Assembly: GCF_036688685.1 (NCBI RefSeq)
Contig: NZ_JAQQPS010000003.1
Coordinates: 124,001 to 188,000 of the forward strand
DNA from: JALYUM01 sp036688685
GTDB lineage: Bacteria > Pseudomonadota > Gammaproteobacteria > Burkholderiales > Burkholderiaceae_D
Length of the DNA: 64,000 nucleotides
Direction of reading: 5' to 3'
Below the pieces are notes generated by a model. The model ran no database searches. It saw nothing but the letters and a program-made list of their open reading frames with translations, and was not told the origin of the DNA. Position numbers and translations under genes: made by a program. Of the stretch, positions 43,308-50,960 are shown piece by piece; the stretch's first letter is position 1, and every line of letters begins with the position of its first letter.

Positions 43308-43946
43308 TTATCCGATGGCCGAAGCTTTGAGAAGCTTGGCGATATCTTTCTTGATTTTGGCGTAGTGCGCCAGTTTATCGGTTTCCGGCATGGTTGCCGG
43401 GACCGCAGGGAAACGCATCATCAGGTGGCCGAGCGGATCGACCAGCCAGATGGCGCCGTCGAGCGGCGCCTCGGGCGCGACCGGCAGCCAGGCCGCGACC
43501 TGGGTTCTATTTGCGCGCAGCATCTGCATGCCGTCCAGTTCGCGGATCAATACCGTTTCCAGCGGTTCCTGGTCAGTAATCAGCCAGACCCGTTCGATCC
43601 GGTCCATCTCTTTGCCCTGCATGCTGCGCAACTGGCGCATAGCATACATCTGCTCGATGCAAGTCGTGTCGCAGGTGCTGCCGCCGACTTTCAGCATCAG
43701 CCATTTGCCCTTGAAATCGGCCAGCGTGACCGGGCGGCCGTCGAGCGTGGTGGTCGACAAGGGCGGAATCGGGTGCGCGGCCGGGTCGATCAGATAGCCG
43801 TAGTTGGTGCGGGTTTGCGGCTTGATGACGTAATAGGTGAAGTAGGAGGCGATCAGGGGCGACGCGCAGACCAGCAAGACCAGCAGCAGTTTCCAGCGGC
43901 CGCGCGTTTTATTCGGGAGAGGGGTTAAGCTTGTGGTTTGGGTCAC
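43308..43946 (-). CDS. Membrane-anchored SCO/thioredoxin-like protein of the oxidase locus
   Basis: Start is a GTG at 43946 with AGGA about nine bases upstream; it overlaps the SURF1 coding end by 38 bases. The 212-residue product has a short cytoplasmic tail, one membrane helix (about 18-40), and a periplasmic domain with GGSTCDTTCIEQMY (about 95, CxxxC as in SCO proteins) and DPLGHLMMRFP (His about 175). I infer a copper or thiol-disulphide role in oxidase assembly. Conserved in this position in betaproteobacteria; no experimentally named homologue is known to me. Confidence 0.75.
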   Translation of the reverse strand: MTQTTSLTPLPNKTRGRWKLLLVLLVCASPLIASYFTYYVIKPQTRTNYGYLIDPAAHPIPPLSTTTLDGRPVTLADFKGKWLMLKVGGSTCDTTCIEQMYAMRQLRSMQGKEMDRIERVWLITDQEPLETVLIRELDGMQMLRANRTQVAAWLPVAPEAPLDGAIWLVDPLGHLMMRFPAVPATMPETDKLAHYAKIKKDIAKLLKASAIG

Positions 43947-44649
43947 GTCGGAATCCTGTGAATACAAAAAAGAGAACGGCCATGGTGGCCAGCGCGTACC
44001 ACTGGAAAGCGTAGCCGCGGTGCTTGTCGACGCCGGTTGCCGGCGATGGCCAGTCGCGCACCAGCGTGTCGCGCGCTGCTTGCGGCCGTGTTTGTTGAAT
44101 GAAAAATGGCAGCAGCGGCAAATTGCTGGCCCGGGCCACGTCGGCCACGGAGACGTTCTGCACCATCGCATTCGGCGTCAGCGGCGGCGCGGTTCCCAGC
44201 TGCATTACGTGTCCCAGGTCGAGCCGCATGACGCCTTCCAGCGTTATTGCGCCGGCCGGCGTCTGGTACAGCGGCAGCTGGCCGACTGCACCTGCTGCCC
44301 TCGGCAACCAGCCGCGCGCGACCAGCACGTACTGGTCAGCGCCCTCTATTTTAAACGGCATCACCAGATAGTAGCCGGCGCGGCTCTGGTAGGGACGGTT
44401 ATCGAGGAAAACCGCAAAGCCCGGCACGAACTGGCCGCGCACGCTGACGCGACGAAATTCCTGTGGCACGTCGCTGGTGCCGCCCGTGAGGACCAGCGGC
44501 GCCTGCCTGGCGCGTTCGGTCAACTGGACCTGCAAGCCGGTTTTTTGGGCAGCACGCCGTTCCTGCCAGTTGCCCAGTGCGATGCCGAGCACCACGACCA
44601 GGATCGTGGCGATGCATGGAATCAGTCTAAAACGAAAGCGCAGACGCAT
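43909..44649 (-). CDS. SURF1 family cytochrome c oxidase assembly protein
   Basis: SURF1/Shy1 proteins help insert heme A into subunit I. The 246-residue protein has an N-terminal membrane helix (about 8-26: IATILVVVLGIALGNWQ with the conserved GxWQ), periplasmic domain with FLDNRPYQSRAGYYLVMPF (about 80-98), ARGWLPR (about 112) and a C-terminal helix preceded by HRGYAFQWYALA (about 207). Gene end overlaps the next gene by 38 bases. Divergent from the DUF2909 gene with about 35 bases between start codons. Confidence 0.93.
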   Translation of the reverse strand: MRLRFRFRLIPCIATILVVVLGIALGNWQERRAAQKTGLQVQLTERARQAPLVLTGGTSDVPQEFRRVSVRGQFVPGFAVFLDNRPYQSRAGYYLVMPFKIEGADQYVLVARGWLPRAAGAVGQLPLYQTPAGAITLEGVMRLDLGHVMQLGTAPPLTPNAMVQNVSVADVARASNLPLLPFFIQQTRPQAARDTLVRDWPSPATGVDKHRGYAFQWYALATMAVLFFVFTGFRRDPNHKLNPSPE

Positions 44650-44684
44650 TACAATGAACCCTCTTCCTGCACACGGACGCCGCC

Positions 44685-44885
44685 ATGAAAATCTTCATCG
44701 CCATCGCCTTTATTCTGATTATCGGCAGCCTGGGTTCGGCGCTGTTTTTCGTCATGCGCGACAAGGGCCGCACCAACCGCGCCGTGAATGCGCTGGCGAT
44801 GCGGGTAGGCTTGTCGGTGACGCTGTTTTTGCTGCTGCTCGGCGCGTATGAAATGGGGTGGATCGCGCCGACGGGGTTGCGCTGA
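44685..44885 (+). CDS. DUF2909 twin-transmembrane protein
   Basis: Sixty-six residues with two membrane helices (about 3-21 and 42-58) joined by a basic loop RDKGRTNRAVNALAMR. This matches the DUF2909 family, small membrane proteins found at betaproteobacterial oxidase loci and of unknown function. It is on the opposite strand to the whole oxidase operon, divergent from SURF1 and convergent with ctaE. A plausible GC-rich ribosome site is not obvious. Confidence 0.8.
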   Translation: MKIFIAIAFILIIGSLGSALFFVMRDKGRTNRAVNALAMRVGLSVTLFLLLLGAYEMGWIAPTGLR

Positions 44886-44891
44886 GCAGCC

Positions 44892-45006
44892 CTGCTACGT
44901 CATTCCCGCGCAGGCGGGAACCTATACCATGCTCGAACTATAGCGGCTAACGCATAAGTGGTATGGATCCCGGCCTGCGCCGGGATGACGTATCAAAGGT
45001 AGCAGG
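44892..45006. repeat. REP-like inverted repeat element, copy 1
   Basis: Two arms of a dispersed palindromic repeat in opposite orientation: ACGTCATTCCCGCGCAGGCG from 44898 and the matching CCGGGATGACGT ending near 44991, each with its own internal hairpin (CCCGC-GCAG-GCGGG; CCCGGC-CTGC-GCCGGG). An outer 8-base inverted repeat CCTGCTAC / GTAGCAGG (44892-44899, 44999-45006) brackets it. It fills the gap between the convergent DUF2909 and ctaE genes and could terminate either transcript. Confidence 0.75.
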
Positions 45007-45011
45007 TAAAG

Positions 45012-45908
45012 TTAGAGCCAGTAAATCACCACATACAAGCCCAGCCACACCACGTCCACGAAGTGCCAGTACCACGCAGCGCCTTCAAAGCCAAAATGGT
45101 GGTCCGCCGTAAAGTGCCCGCGCAGCACGCGGTACAGCATCACCGACAGCATGATCGCGCCCACGGTCACGTGGAATCCATGGAACCCGGTCAGCAGAAA
45201 GAACGTCGAACCGTAGATGCCCGAGGTGAGCTTGAGGTTCAGCTCGCTGTACGCATGCATGTACTCGTAAGCCTGGAAGCCCATGAAGGTCGCGCCCAGC
45301 AGGATGGTGGCGAACAGCCAGATGGCGGTTTTGGCGCGATGCCCGGCGCGCAGCGCGTGGTGGGCAATCGTCAAGGTCACGCCCGACGTCAGCAACAACG
45401 CGGTATTGATGGTCGGGATCGGAAACGGCCCCATGGTCTGGAACGGTTCGACCACGCCGGCCGGCCCGGTGTTACCCCAGTGGCCGTTATAGTCGGGCCA
45501 GAGGAATTTGTGGTCCAGGTCGGACAACCACGGCATGGAAATCTGGCGCGCATAAAACAGCGCCCCAAAAAAAGCCGCGAAGAACATGACTTCCGAGAAA
45601 ATGAACCAGCTCATCGACCAGCGGAACGAGTAATCGATGCGCTGGCTGTACTGCCCAGCTTCCGATTCGCCGATGGCATCGCCGAACCAGAAATACAAGG
45701 TAAGCAACATGGCGGCGATGCCGCACAGGTTCAGCGCCGGTCCCCACGCCGCGCCATTCACCCAGCCCGACGCGCCAAACATCGTGGCCAGCATCGATAC
45801 GCCCGCCAGCAGCGGCCATTTCGAGGGCCCGGGCACGAAGTAATACGGGGCGACGATGGTTTTCAAATCCGTGGGCAGATCTGCCGGCAGGCCGCGTGAC
45901 ACGTTCAT
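45012..45908 (-). CDS. ctaE: Cytochrome c oxidase subunit III
   Basis: Seven-helix subunit III of the aa3-type terminal oxidase, needed for stable turnover. The 298-residue protein contains RWSMSWFIFSEVMFFAAFFGA (two parts, about 92-112), TSGVTLTIAHHAL (about 175), GSTFFLLTGFHGFHV (about 232-247) and ends with WYWHFVDVVWLGLYVVIYWL-type sequence typical of CoxC. Overlaps nothing; 37 bases separate it from the DUF2970 gene upstream. Confidence 0.95.
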   Translation of the reverse strand: MNVSRGLPADLPTDLKTIVAPYYFVPGPSKWPLLAGVSMLATMFGASGWVNGAAWGPALNLCGIAAMLLTLYFWFGDAIGESEAGQYSQRIDYSFRWSMSWFIFSEVMFFAAFFGALFYARQISMPWLSDLDHKFLWPDYNGHWGNTGPAGVVEPFQTMGPFPIPTINTALLLTSGVTLTIAHHALRAGHRAKTAIWLFATILLGATFMGFQAYEYMHAYSELNLKLTSGIYGSTFFLLTGFHGFHVTVGAIMLSVMLYRVLRGHFTADHHFGFEGAAWYWHFVDVVWLGLYVVIYWL

Positions 45909-45945
45909 GTTGTTCTCCTGAGTCAGTCTTTGCTGTTGAATGCTT

Positions 45946-46155
45946 TTACTGTGCTACTGCGAATTTGACCAGCATGACCAGCACACCGATAAAAATCGCT
46001 ACGCCGACCACTGCCGCGACGATCACGTGGACGGGATTCAAATTGGCCACGTCATGCGCATGATCGCGCCCTTTGCGCACGCCGAAAAACGACCAGAATA
46101 CCGCCTTCATGGTGGCGCCGAAGGACGCTTTTCGCTGCTGTGGCTGCTCGCTCAT
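45946..46155 (-). CDS. DUF2970 small membrane protein
   Basis: A 69-residue protein with one C-terminal membrane helix (about 44-66: VIVAAVVGVAIFIGVLVML) and an N-terminal cytoplasmic part with KAVFWSFFGVRKGRDHAHD, the DUF2970 family pattern. The ATG overlaps the ctaG stop by four bases. It is an accessory protein of betaproteobacterial cytochrome oxidase operons with no defined function. Confidence 0.85.
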   Translation of the reverse strand: MSEQPQQRKASFGATMKAVFWSFFGVRKGRDHAHDVANLNPVHVIVAAVVGVAIFIGVLVMLVKFAVAQ

Positions 46156-46712
46156 TGCAGCGCCACTTTGTCGGTGCCGGCAATTTCAAAAAACGTGTAC
46201 GAGAGCGTGATCTGGCTGACCTGGCGGGGAATCTTCGGATCGATGAAGAATACCACCGGCATCTGGCGCGCCTCGTTCGGTTTCAGGGTCTGCTGTTTGA
46301 AACAGAAACAGTCGACCTTTTTAAAATACGGCATCGCCGACTGCGGCGCGTAGCTGGGAATGGCCTGCGCCTGCACCGTGCGCGCCTGGGTATTGACCAC
46401 TTCATACATCACCACAGCCATTTCACCCGGGTGAACCGTCACGCTGTTTGTGGTCGGGCGAAAGCGCCAGGGGCCTTGCGCATTGCCGTCCAGGTCGACG
46501 GTAATGGAGCGGGTGGTATCGACTTGAGAATTGACCGGCCGCTCAACGGTGCCATCCTTTTGCGTCAGGACGTTGATGCCAAGAACTTCGCAAATTTGGC
46601 GGTACACGGGAATGAGGGCATAACTGAAACCGACCATCACGATGACGATCACCACCAGCTTGGTGAACGTGCTGCGATTGAGGCGCAAGCGCCCGGACTG
46701 TTCGGTGGCCAT
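46152..46712 (-). CDS. ctaG: Cytochrome c oxidase assembly protein CtaG (Cox11)
   Basis: Periplasmic copper chaperone delivering CuB to subunit I. The 186-residue protein has one N-terminal membrane helix (about 17-36), the segment YRQICEVLG with a conserved Cys (about 41), and the copper motif CFCF in KKVDCFCFKQQ (about 136-139), followed by LKPNEARQMPVVFFIDP. Stop overlaps the DUF2970 start; gene begins one base after the 35-codon gene stop. Confidence 0.95.
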   Translation of the reverse strand: MATEQSGRLRLNRSTFTKLVVIVIVMVGFSYALIPVYRQICEVLGINVLTQKDGTVERPVNSQVDTTRSITVDLDGNAQGPWRFRPTTNSVTVHPGEMAVVMYEVVNTQARTVQAQAIPSYAPQSAMPYFKKVDCFCFKQQTLKPNEARQMPVVFFIDPKIPRQVSQITLSYTFFEIAGTDKVALQ

Positions 46713-46713
46713 G

Positions 46714-46821
46714 TCAGCTCAGCCAGATGCGTTTCACGAACACGCTGAGAAAGAAGAACAGCGCCAGCGCCCCGATGATCAGGGCCAGGCGCAGATTCTT
46801 CGGATTTTTTGGCGCGGTCAT
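46714..46821 (-). CDS. Small single-helix cytochrome oxidase-associated protein (35 aa)
   Basis: A very short reading frame between ctaD and ctaG: MTAPKNPKNLRLALIIGALA continuing to a hydrophobic helix (about 11-29) and a basic end VKRIWLS. Its ATG overlaps nothing but abuts the ctaD stop (46822), and its stop lies one base from the ctaG ATG, so the whole gap is filled with codons in tight operon spacing. Small proteins like this are annotated at the same place in other betaproteobacteria. Role in oxidase assembly is inferred. Confidence 0.75.
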   Translation of the reverse strand: MTAPKNPKNLRLALIIGALALFFFLSVFVKRIWLS

Positions 46822-48444
46822 TTATTTGACCAGTGGCGGCGTTTCGAAGGTGTGGAACGGCGCCGGGCTCGGCACGGTCCACTCCAGTCCTTCGGCTCCA
46901 TCCCACGGTTTTGCTTCGGCCTTGACGCCGCCGCGAATCGTCGGAATCACGACGAACAGCAGGAAATACACCTGCGACAGGCCGAAGCCAAAGGCGCCGA
47001 TGGTGGCGATCATATTGAAATCGGTGAACTGCGCGTTGTAATCGGCATAGCGGCGCGGCATGCCGGCCAGGCCCAGGAAGTGCATCGGGAAGAAGGTGAT
47101 ATTAAAGGTGATCAGCGAGGCCCAGAAGTGGAATTTGCCGCGCCCTTCCGGGTACATATGACCGGTCCATTTCGGCGACCAGTAATAGAAACCGGCGAAC
47201 AGGGCGAACAGGGAACCGGCCACCAGCACGTAATGGAAGTGGGCCACCACATAATAAGTGTCCTGCAGCTGGATATCGACCGGCGTCACGGCCAGGATCA
47301 GGCCGGTAAAACCGCCCATCGTGAACACGAAAATGAACCCCACCGCGAACAGCATCGGGGTTTCGAAGGTCATCGACCCCTTCCACATGGTGGCGACCCA
47401 GTTGAACACTTTCACGCCGGTCGGCACGGCGATCAGCATGGTCGCGTACATGAAGAACAGCTGGCTGGTGACCGGCATGCCGGTGGTGAACATGTGGTGG
47501 GCCCAGACGATGAACGACAGGATCGCAATCGACGCGGTGGCGTACACCATCGACGCGTAGCCGAACAGCGGCTTTCTGGCGAACGCCGGCAGGATCTGCG
47601 AGACGATGCCGAACGCCGGCAAGATCATGATGTAGACCTCGGGGTGGCCGAAGAACCAGAAGATGTGCTGGTACATGACCGGGTCGCCGCCGCCAGCCGC
47701 ATTGAAGAAGGAGGTGCCGAAGTGACGGTCGGTCAGCGTCATGGTGATGGCGCCGGCCAACACCGGCATCACGGCGATCAGCAAATACGCAGTGATCAGC
47801 CAGGTCCAGCAGAACATCGGCATTTTCATCAAGGTCATGCCGGGCGCGCGCATATTGAGGATGGTGACGATGATGTTGATCGAGCCCATAATGGACGAAG
47901 CGCCCATCAGGTGCAGGGCGAAAATCGCCATATCCATGCCCGGGCCCATCTGGGTGGACAGGGGCGCGTACAGCGTCCAGCCGGCGGCGGTGGCGCCGCC
48001 CGGCACAAAAAACGACGTGGCCAGCAGCAGCGCGGCCGGCGGCAGCAGCCAGAAACTGAAATTGTTCATGCGCGCAAAGGCCATGTCGGACGCGCCCACC
48101 TGCAGCGGGATCATCCAGTTGGCGAAGCCGACAAAGGCCGGCATGATGGCGCCGAACACCATCACCACGCCGTGCATGGTGGTGAGCTGGTTGAAGAATT
48201 CGGGACGGAAAAATTGCAGGCCGGGCTGGAACAGCTCGGAGCGGATCATCAGCGCCAGCACGCCGCCGGAAAGCAGCATGGTGAACGCGAACCACAGGTA
48301 CAGCGTGCCGATATCCTTGTGGTTGGTGGCGAACAGCCAGCGCTGGTAGCCGTGCGGCTGATGGTGCGCATGATCGTGGTCATGCGCGTCATGGTGGGCG
48401 TGGTCGTCGTGGCCAGCAGCTTGATCAAGTGTACGAGTGCTCAT
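46822..48444 (-). CDS. ctaD: Cytochrome c oxidase subunit I
   Basis: Catalytic twelve-helix subunit with low-spin heme a and the heme a3-CuB site. The 540-residue protein has an extended His/Asp-rich N-terminus (about 8-33), HGVVMVFGAIMP (heme a ligand His, about 89), FWFFGHPEVYIMILP (CuB His and cross-linked Tyr, about 260-274), VWAHHMFTTGMP (CuB His pair, about 307) and VAHFHYVLVAG (heme ligands, about 393-395). The N-terminal His run is unusual in length and may bind metal. Confidence 0.97.
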   Translation of the reverse strand: MSTRTLDQAAGHDDHAHHDAHDHDHAHHQPHGYQRWLFATNHKDIGTLYLWFAFTMLLSGGVLALMIRSELFQPGLQFFRPEFFNQLTTMHGVVMVFGAIMPAFVGFANWMIPLQVGASDMAFARMNNFSFWLLPPAALLLATSFFVPGGATAAGWTLYAPLSTQMGPGMDMAIFALHLMGASSIMGSINIIVTILNMRAPGMTLMKMPMFCWTWLITAYLLIAVMPVLAGAITMTLTDRHFGTSFFNAAGGGDPVMYQHIFWFFGHPEVYIMILPAFGIVSQILPAFARKPLFGYASMVYATASIAILSFIVWAHHMFTTGMPVTSQLFFMYATMLIAVPTGVKVFNWVATMWKGSMTFETPMLFAVGFIFVFTMGGFTGLILAVTPVDIQLQDTYYVVAHFHYVLVAGSLFALFAGFYYWSPKWTGHMYPEGRGKFHFWASLITFNITFFPMHFLGLAGMPRRYADYNAQFTDFNMIATIGAFGFGLSQVYFLLFVVIPTIRGGVKAEAKPWDGAEGLEWTVPSPAPFHTFETPPLVK

Positions 48445-48474
48445 GGCAGTTCTCTCTCAATGTTACTTATTGGC

Positions 48475-49659
48475 TTACTTACGGGCCACCAGGATTTCAG
48501 CAGGTTGGACAATATTCTCTGCCGGTTTGTTCGACCACATATTGCGGGTATAGGTGATGACGGACGCGATGTCGCTGTCGGACAATTGCTTCCACGCCGG
48601 CATGGCGGTCTGGTACTTGCCGCTGTGCTTGCCGTTCAGGAGTACATCGACCTGGCCGGCCTTGGCGCCCAACACGACCGGCGACTCGACCAGGCTGGCG
48701 AACACGTTCGGCATGCCCTGGCCATTGGCCTGGTGGCAAGCCACGCAGTTGGCGGCGTAGACTTTTTCGCCCTTGGTTTTCAGTTCGTCGATGGTCCAGG
48801 TTTTATTCGGATCATCGGCCAGCGCGGCCATGCGCGCTTTTTCCTTGCCGACCCAGGCGGTATAGTCAGCGGGTGTCACCACGCGTACGACGATCGGCAT
48901 GAAGGCGTGGTCCTTGCCGCACAGCTCGACACAACTGCCGCGGTAGACGCCCACTTTCTCGGCGCGGAACCAGGTGTCGCGCACGAAACCGGGAATCGCA
49001 TCCTGTTTCACGGCAAAGGCGGGCACGGTCCAGGAGTGGATCACGTCGTTGGCGGTGAGCACGATGCGCACCTTCTGGTTGACCGGCACGACCACTTCAT
49101 TGTCGACTTCCAGCAAATACGTGTCGCTGCGCTTTTCGGTCGGCGCGACCCCTGGTGAGCCCACTTGCGAACGCGGCGTGGACAGGTTCGACAGGAAGGA
49201 AATGCCTTCGCCCTCGCCTTTCAGATAATCGTAGCCCCACTTCCACTGCATGCCAGTGGCCTTGATGGTGATGTCGGCGTTCGACGTGTCCTTCATGGCA
49301 ATGACGGTTTTGGTGGCCGGCAGCGCCATCACGATGACGATCAGGAAGGGCACGATGGTCCAGGCGATTTCGACCGTGGTCGATTCGTGGAAAGTGGCGG
49401 GCTTGTGGCCGCGCGAGCGGCGGTGCGCGAACACCGAGTAAAACATGACGCCGAACACGGCGAGGAAGATGGCGACGCAGACCACCATCATCCAGGTATG
49501 CAGGGCATAGATTTCGTGGCCGATGCCGGTCACGGGTGTTTGCAGGTTCAGCTGGTACTGGACCGGGCGGCCCATTACTTCATCCGCCGCCAGTGCCGGG
49601 ATACCGGCGCAGGCCGCCATTGCGTACAGCGAGGCGTAAAGCCGCTTTGCATATGTCAT
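48475..49659 (-). CDS. ctaC: Cytochrome c oxidase subunit II with fused cytochrome c domain
   Basis: CuA-bearing subunit accepting electrons from cytochrome c. I take the ATG at 49659 (MTYAKRLYASLYAMAACAG) preceded by GGGGAAAAC; 394 residues. Signal peptide (about 1-24), two membrane helices (about 55-78, 98-118), cupredoxin domain with CuA ligands in GSCVELCGKDHAFMP (about 240-254), and a C-terminal c-type cytochrome with CVACH (about 308-312) and Met ligand region. The fused heme domain is typical of caa3-like or betaproteobacterial oxidases. Confidence 0.96.
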   Translation of the reverse strand: MTYAKRLYASLYAMAACAGIPALAADEVMGRPVQYQLNLQTPVTGIGHEIYALHTWMMVVCVAIFLAVFGVMFYSVFAHRRSRGHKPATFHESTTVEIAWTIVPFLIVIVMALPATKTVIAMKDTSNADITIKATGMQWKWGYDYLKGEGEGISFLSNLSTPRSQVGSPGVAPTEKRSDTYLLEVDNEVVVPVNQKVRIVLTANDVIHSWTVPAFAVKQDAIPGFVRDTWFRAEKVGVYRGSCVELCGKDHAFMPIVVRVVTPADYTAWVGKEKARMAALADDPNKTWTIDELKTKGEKVYAANCVACHQANGQGMPNVFASLVESPVVLGAKAGQVDVLLNGKHSGKYQTAMPAWKQLSDSDIASVITYTRNMWSNKPAENIVQPAEILVARK

Positions 49660-49884
49660 GTTTTCCCCAACCACCCAAAAATAGAAAATTTTCAAACGGT
49701 CAGCAATTCCATGAACGAACTGCCGCCGCTCCGAAACCTGCCAGGCCCATCAAACCGTCCGGAGCACGGTTCGACGTTGACTTGCGGTTGCTGCAATCGG
49801 GAGGGGAAGGGACGCTGCTTCATTCCGATTCGTGCTGAATCGAATTAGCGTTTTACATCCACAGCCGACAAAGAATAGTCTTTG
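49660..49884. other. Long 5' leader of the oxidase operon
   Basis: Together with the promoter this makes an interval of about 360 bases without a confirmed gene (49660-50018). On the minus strand it is the ctaC leader. A 45-codon frame on the plus strand (49711-49848) ending in a CGCCNREGKGRCF segment exists but has no ribosome site. A hairpin lies at about 49822-49845. Confidence 0.4.
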
Positions 49885-49914
49885 ATTATACTCAAACTGT
49901 TAACTTGATACTAA
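49885..49914 (-). promoter_or_regulatory. Promoter of the cytochrome oxidase operon
   Basis: On the minus strand TTAGTA (49914-49909) and a perfect TATAAT (49890-49885) with an 18-base spacer form the best sigma-70 match upstream of ctaC. It leaves a 5' leader of about 220 bases that contains a hairpin near 49822-49845 (GATTC-GTGCT-GAATC with flanking AT pairs). Confidence 0.55.
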
Positions 49915-50018
49915 AAGAATGATGCTGACGCAACATTATTTTTGAACCGAAACAGTGCGCCAAGAGCGTAGCACCTCTACCCCGGCATGGCGAGCGTTTG
50001 CACCGTTTTGGCCGCCCG

Positions 50019-50936
50019 TCAGGGTTTCCGTGGCTGAAAACGCACGATCGCCTCGCCCGCCGCTGTCACGCGCGGCGCAGGCCGGAACGCGTGGCCGTAG
50101 ATGACTTCAAAAGTCAGTCCCAGTTTGCCGTCCGGCCGACGCTGGGCTTCAAGCGCCGCCAGCATGCGGGCCCAGGCAGCGCGCCCGATCAGGCCGCGCC
50201 GGCGCGTGGCCAGCGGGTTGCCACCCAGCGCGCGCACATCGGCCAGCAGGGCAGCGGTCGTGTCGTAGGTCACCGTGATGCGCTCCATGTCCATCACGGG
50301 CGTCGAAAAACCGGCTTCGACCAACTGATCGCCGAAATCGTGCATGTCGACGAACGGCAGCACGTGGGCGCTGTCGTCCAGCGCCCCGAACGCGGCGCGC
50401 AATTCCTTGAAGGTATCGGGGCCAAAATTGGAAAACATCAGCAAGCCATCCAGGCGCAGCACCCGTCTCCACTCGGCAAAGACCAGGTCCGGCTGGGGAT
50501 GCCAGTGCAAGGCAAGGTTCGACCAGACCAGATCGACCGCGTTGGGTGTGAGCGGCAAGTTGCCGAAGTCGGCGCAGGCCAGGTCGATGCCGGTCTTGGC
50601 GGGCAACAAGCGGCTGAGCATCTGGTTCAGCGCACCCGGTGCCGGCAGCGCGGCGCGCGCCCCGACCAGCGCGCCGGGAGCGGCATCGAGGCCGACGATT
50701 TGCGCGGCCGGGTAGAAGCGCTGCAGTGCGACCAGGTCGGCGCCGCTGCCACAGCCGGCGTCCAGCACGCGTGCCGGCGCAAGTTTTACCAGCAGCAAGC
50801 GCTCCATCATGCGCGCGGCAATTTCACGGCGCAGGAAGCTGGCGGCGGCGCTGCTGGCGGGGTCGGCGAACAGCGCGCGCACGCGCACGAGGTCGATCGG
50901 CGCGCTCATTTTTGAAGACGGTAGGGTTGAAGCCAT
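50019..50936 (-). CDS. SAM-dependent methyltransferase, BioC-like
   Basis: Class I methyltransferase similar to the malonyl-ACP methyltransferase BioC. The product from the ATG at 50936 has 305 residues (MSAPIDLVRVRALF from 50909 is an alternative). Motif I VLDAGCGSGADL (about 58), DAAPGALVGAR (about 85), DLVWSNLALHWHPQPD (about 135; post-I/motif IV as in BioC) and LRLDGLLMFSNFGPDTF (about 160) are present. It is divergent from comF; no bio genes are adjacent, so biotin synthesis is likely but unproved. Confidence 0.78.
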   Translation of the reverse strand: MASTLPSSKMSAPIDLVRVRALFADPASSAAASFLRREIAARMMERLLLVKLAPARVLDAGCGSGADLVALQRFYPAAQIVGLDAAPGALVGARAALPAPGALNQMLSRLLPAKTGIDLACADFGNLPLTPNAVDLVWSNLALHWHPQPDLVFAEWRRVLRLDGLLMFSNFGPDTFKELRAAFGALDDSAHVLPFVDMHDFGDQLVEAGFSTPVMDMERITVTYDTTAALLADVRALGGNPLATRRRGLIGRAAWARMLAALEAQRRPDGKLGLTFEVIYGHAFRPAPRVTAAGEAIVRFQPRKP

Positions 50937-50960
50937 GGTCAAAACTGCGTGAATGAGATA

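Noticed and set aside
46642..49158. Very long open frame (over 800 codons) on the plus strand opposite ctaD/ctaC
   Set aside because: It is the antisense of two clearly recognised genes; the translation is rich in His, Gln and Arg with no domain, as expected for a high-GC shadow frame.
49711..49848. Plus-strand 45-codon frame ending in a Cys-rich segment upstream of ctaC
   Set aside because: No ribosome binding site and it lies antisense to the ctaC leader; kept only as a note.
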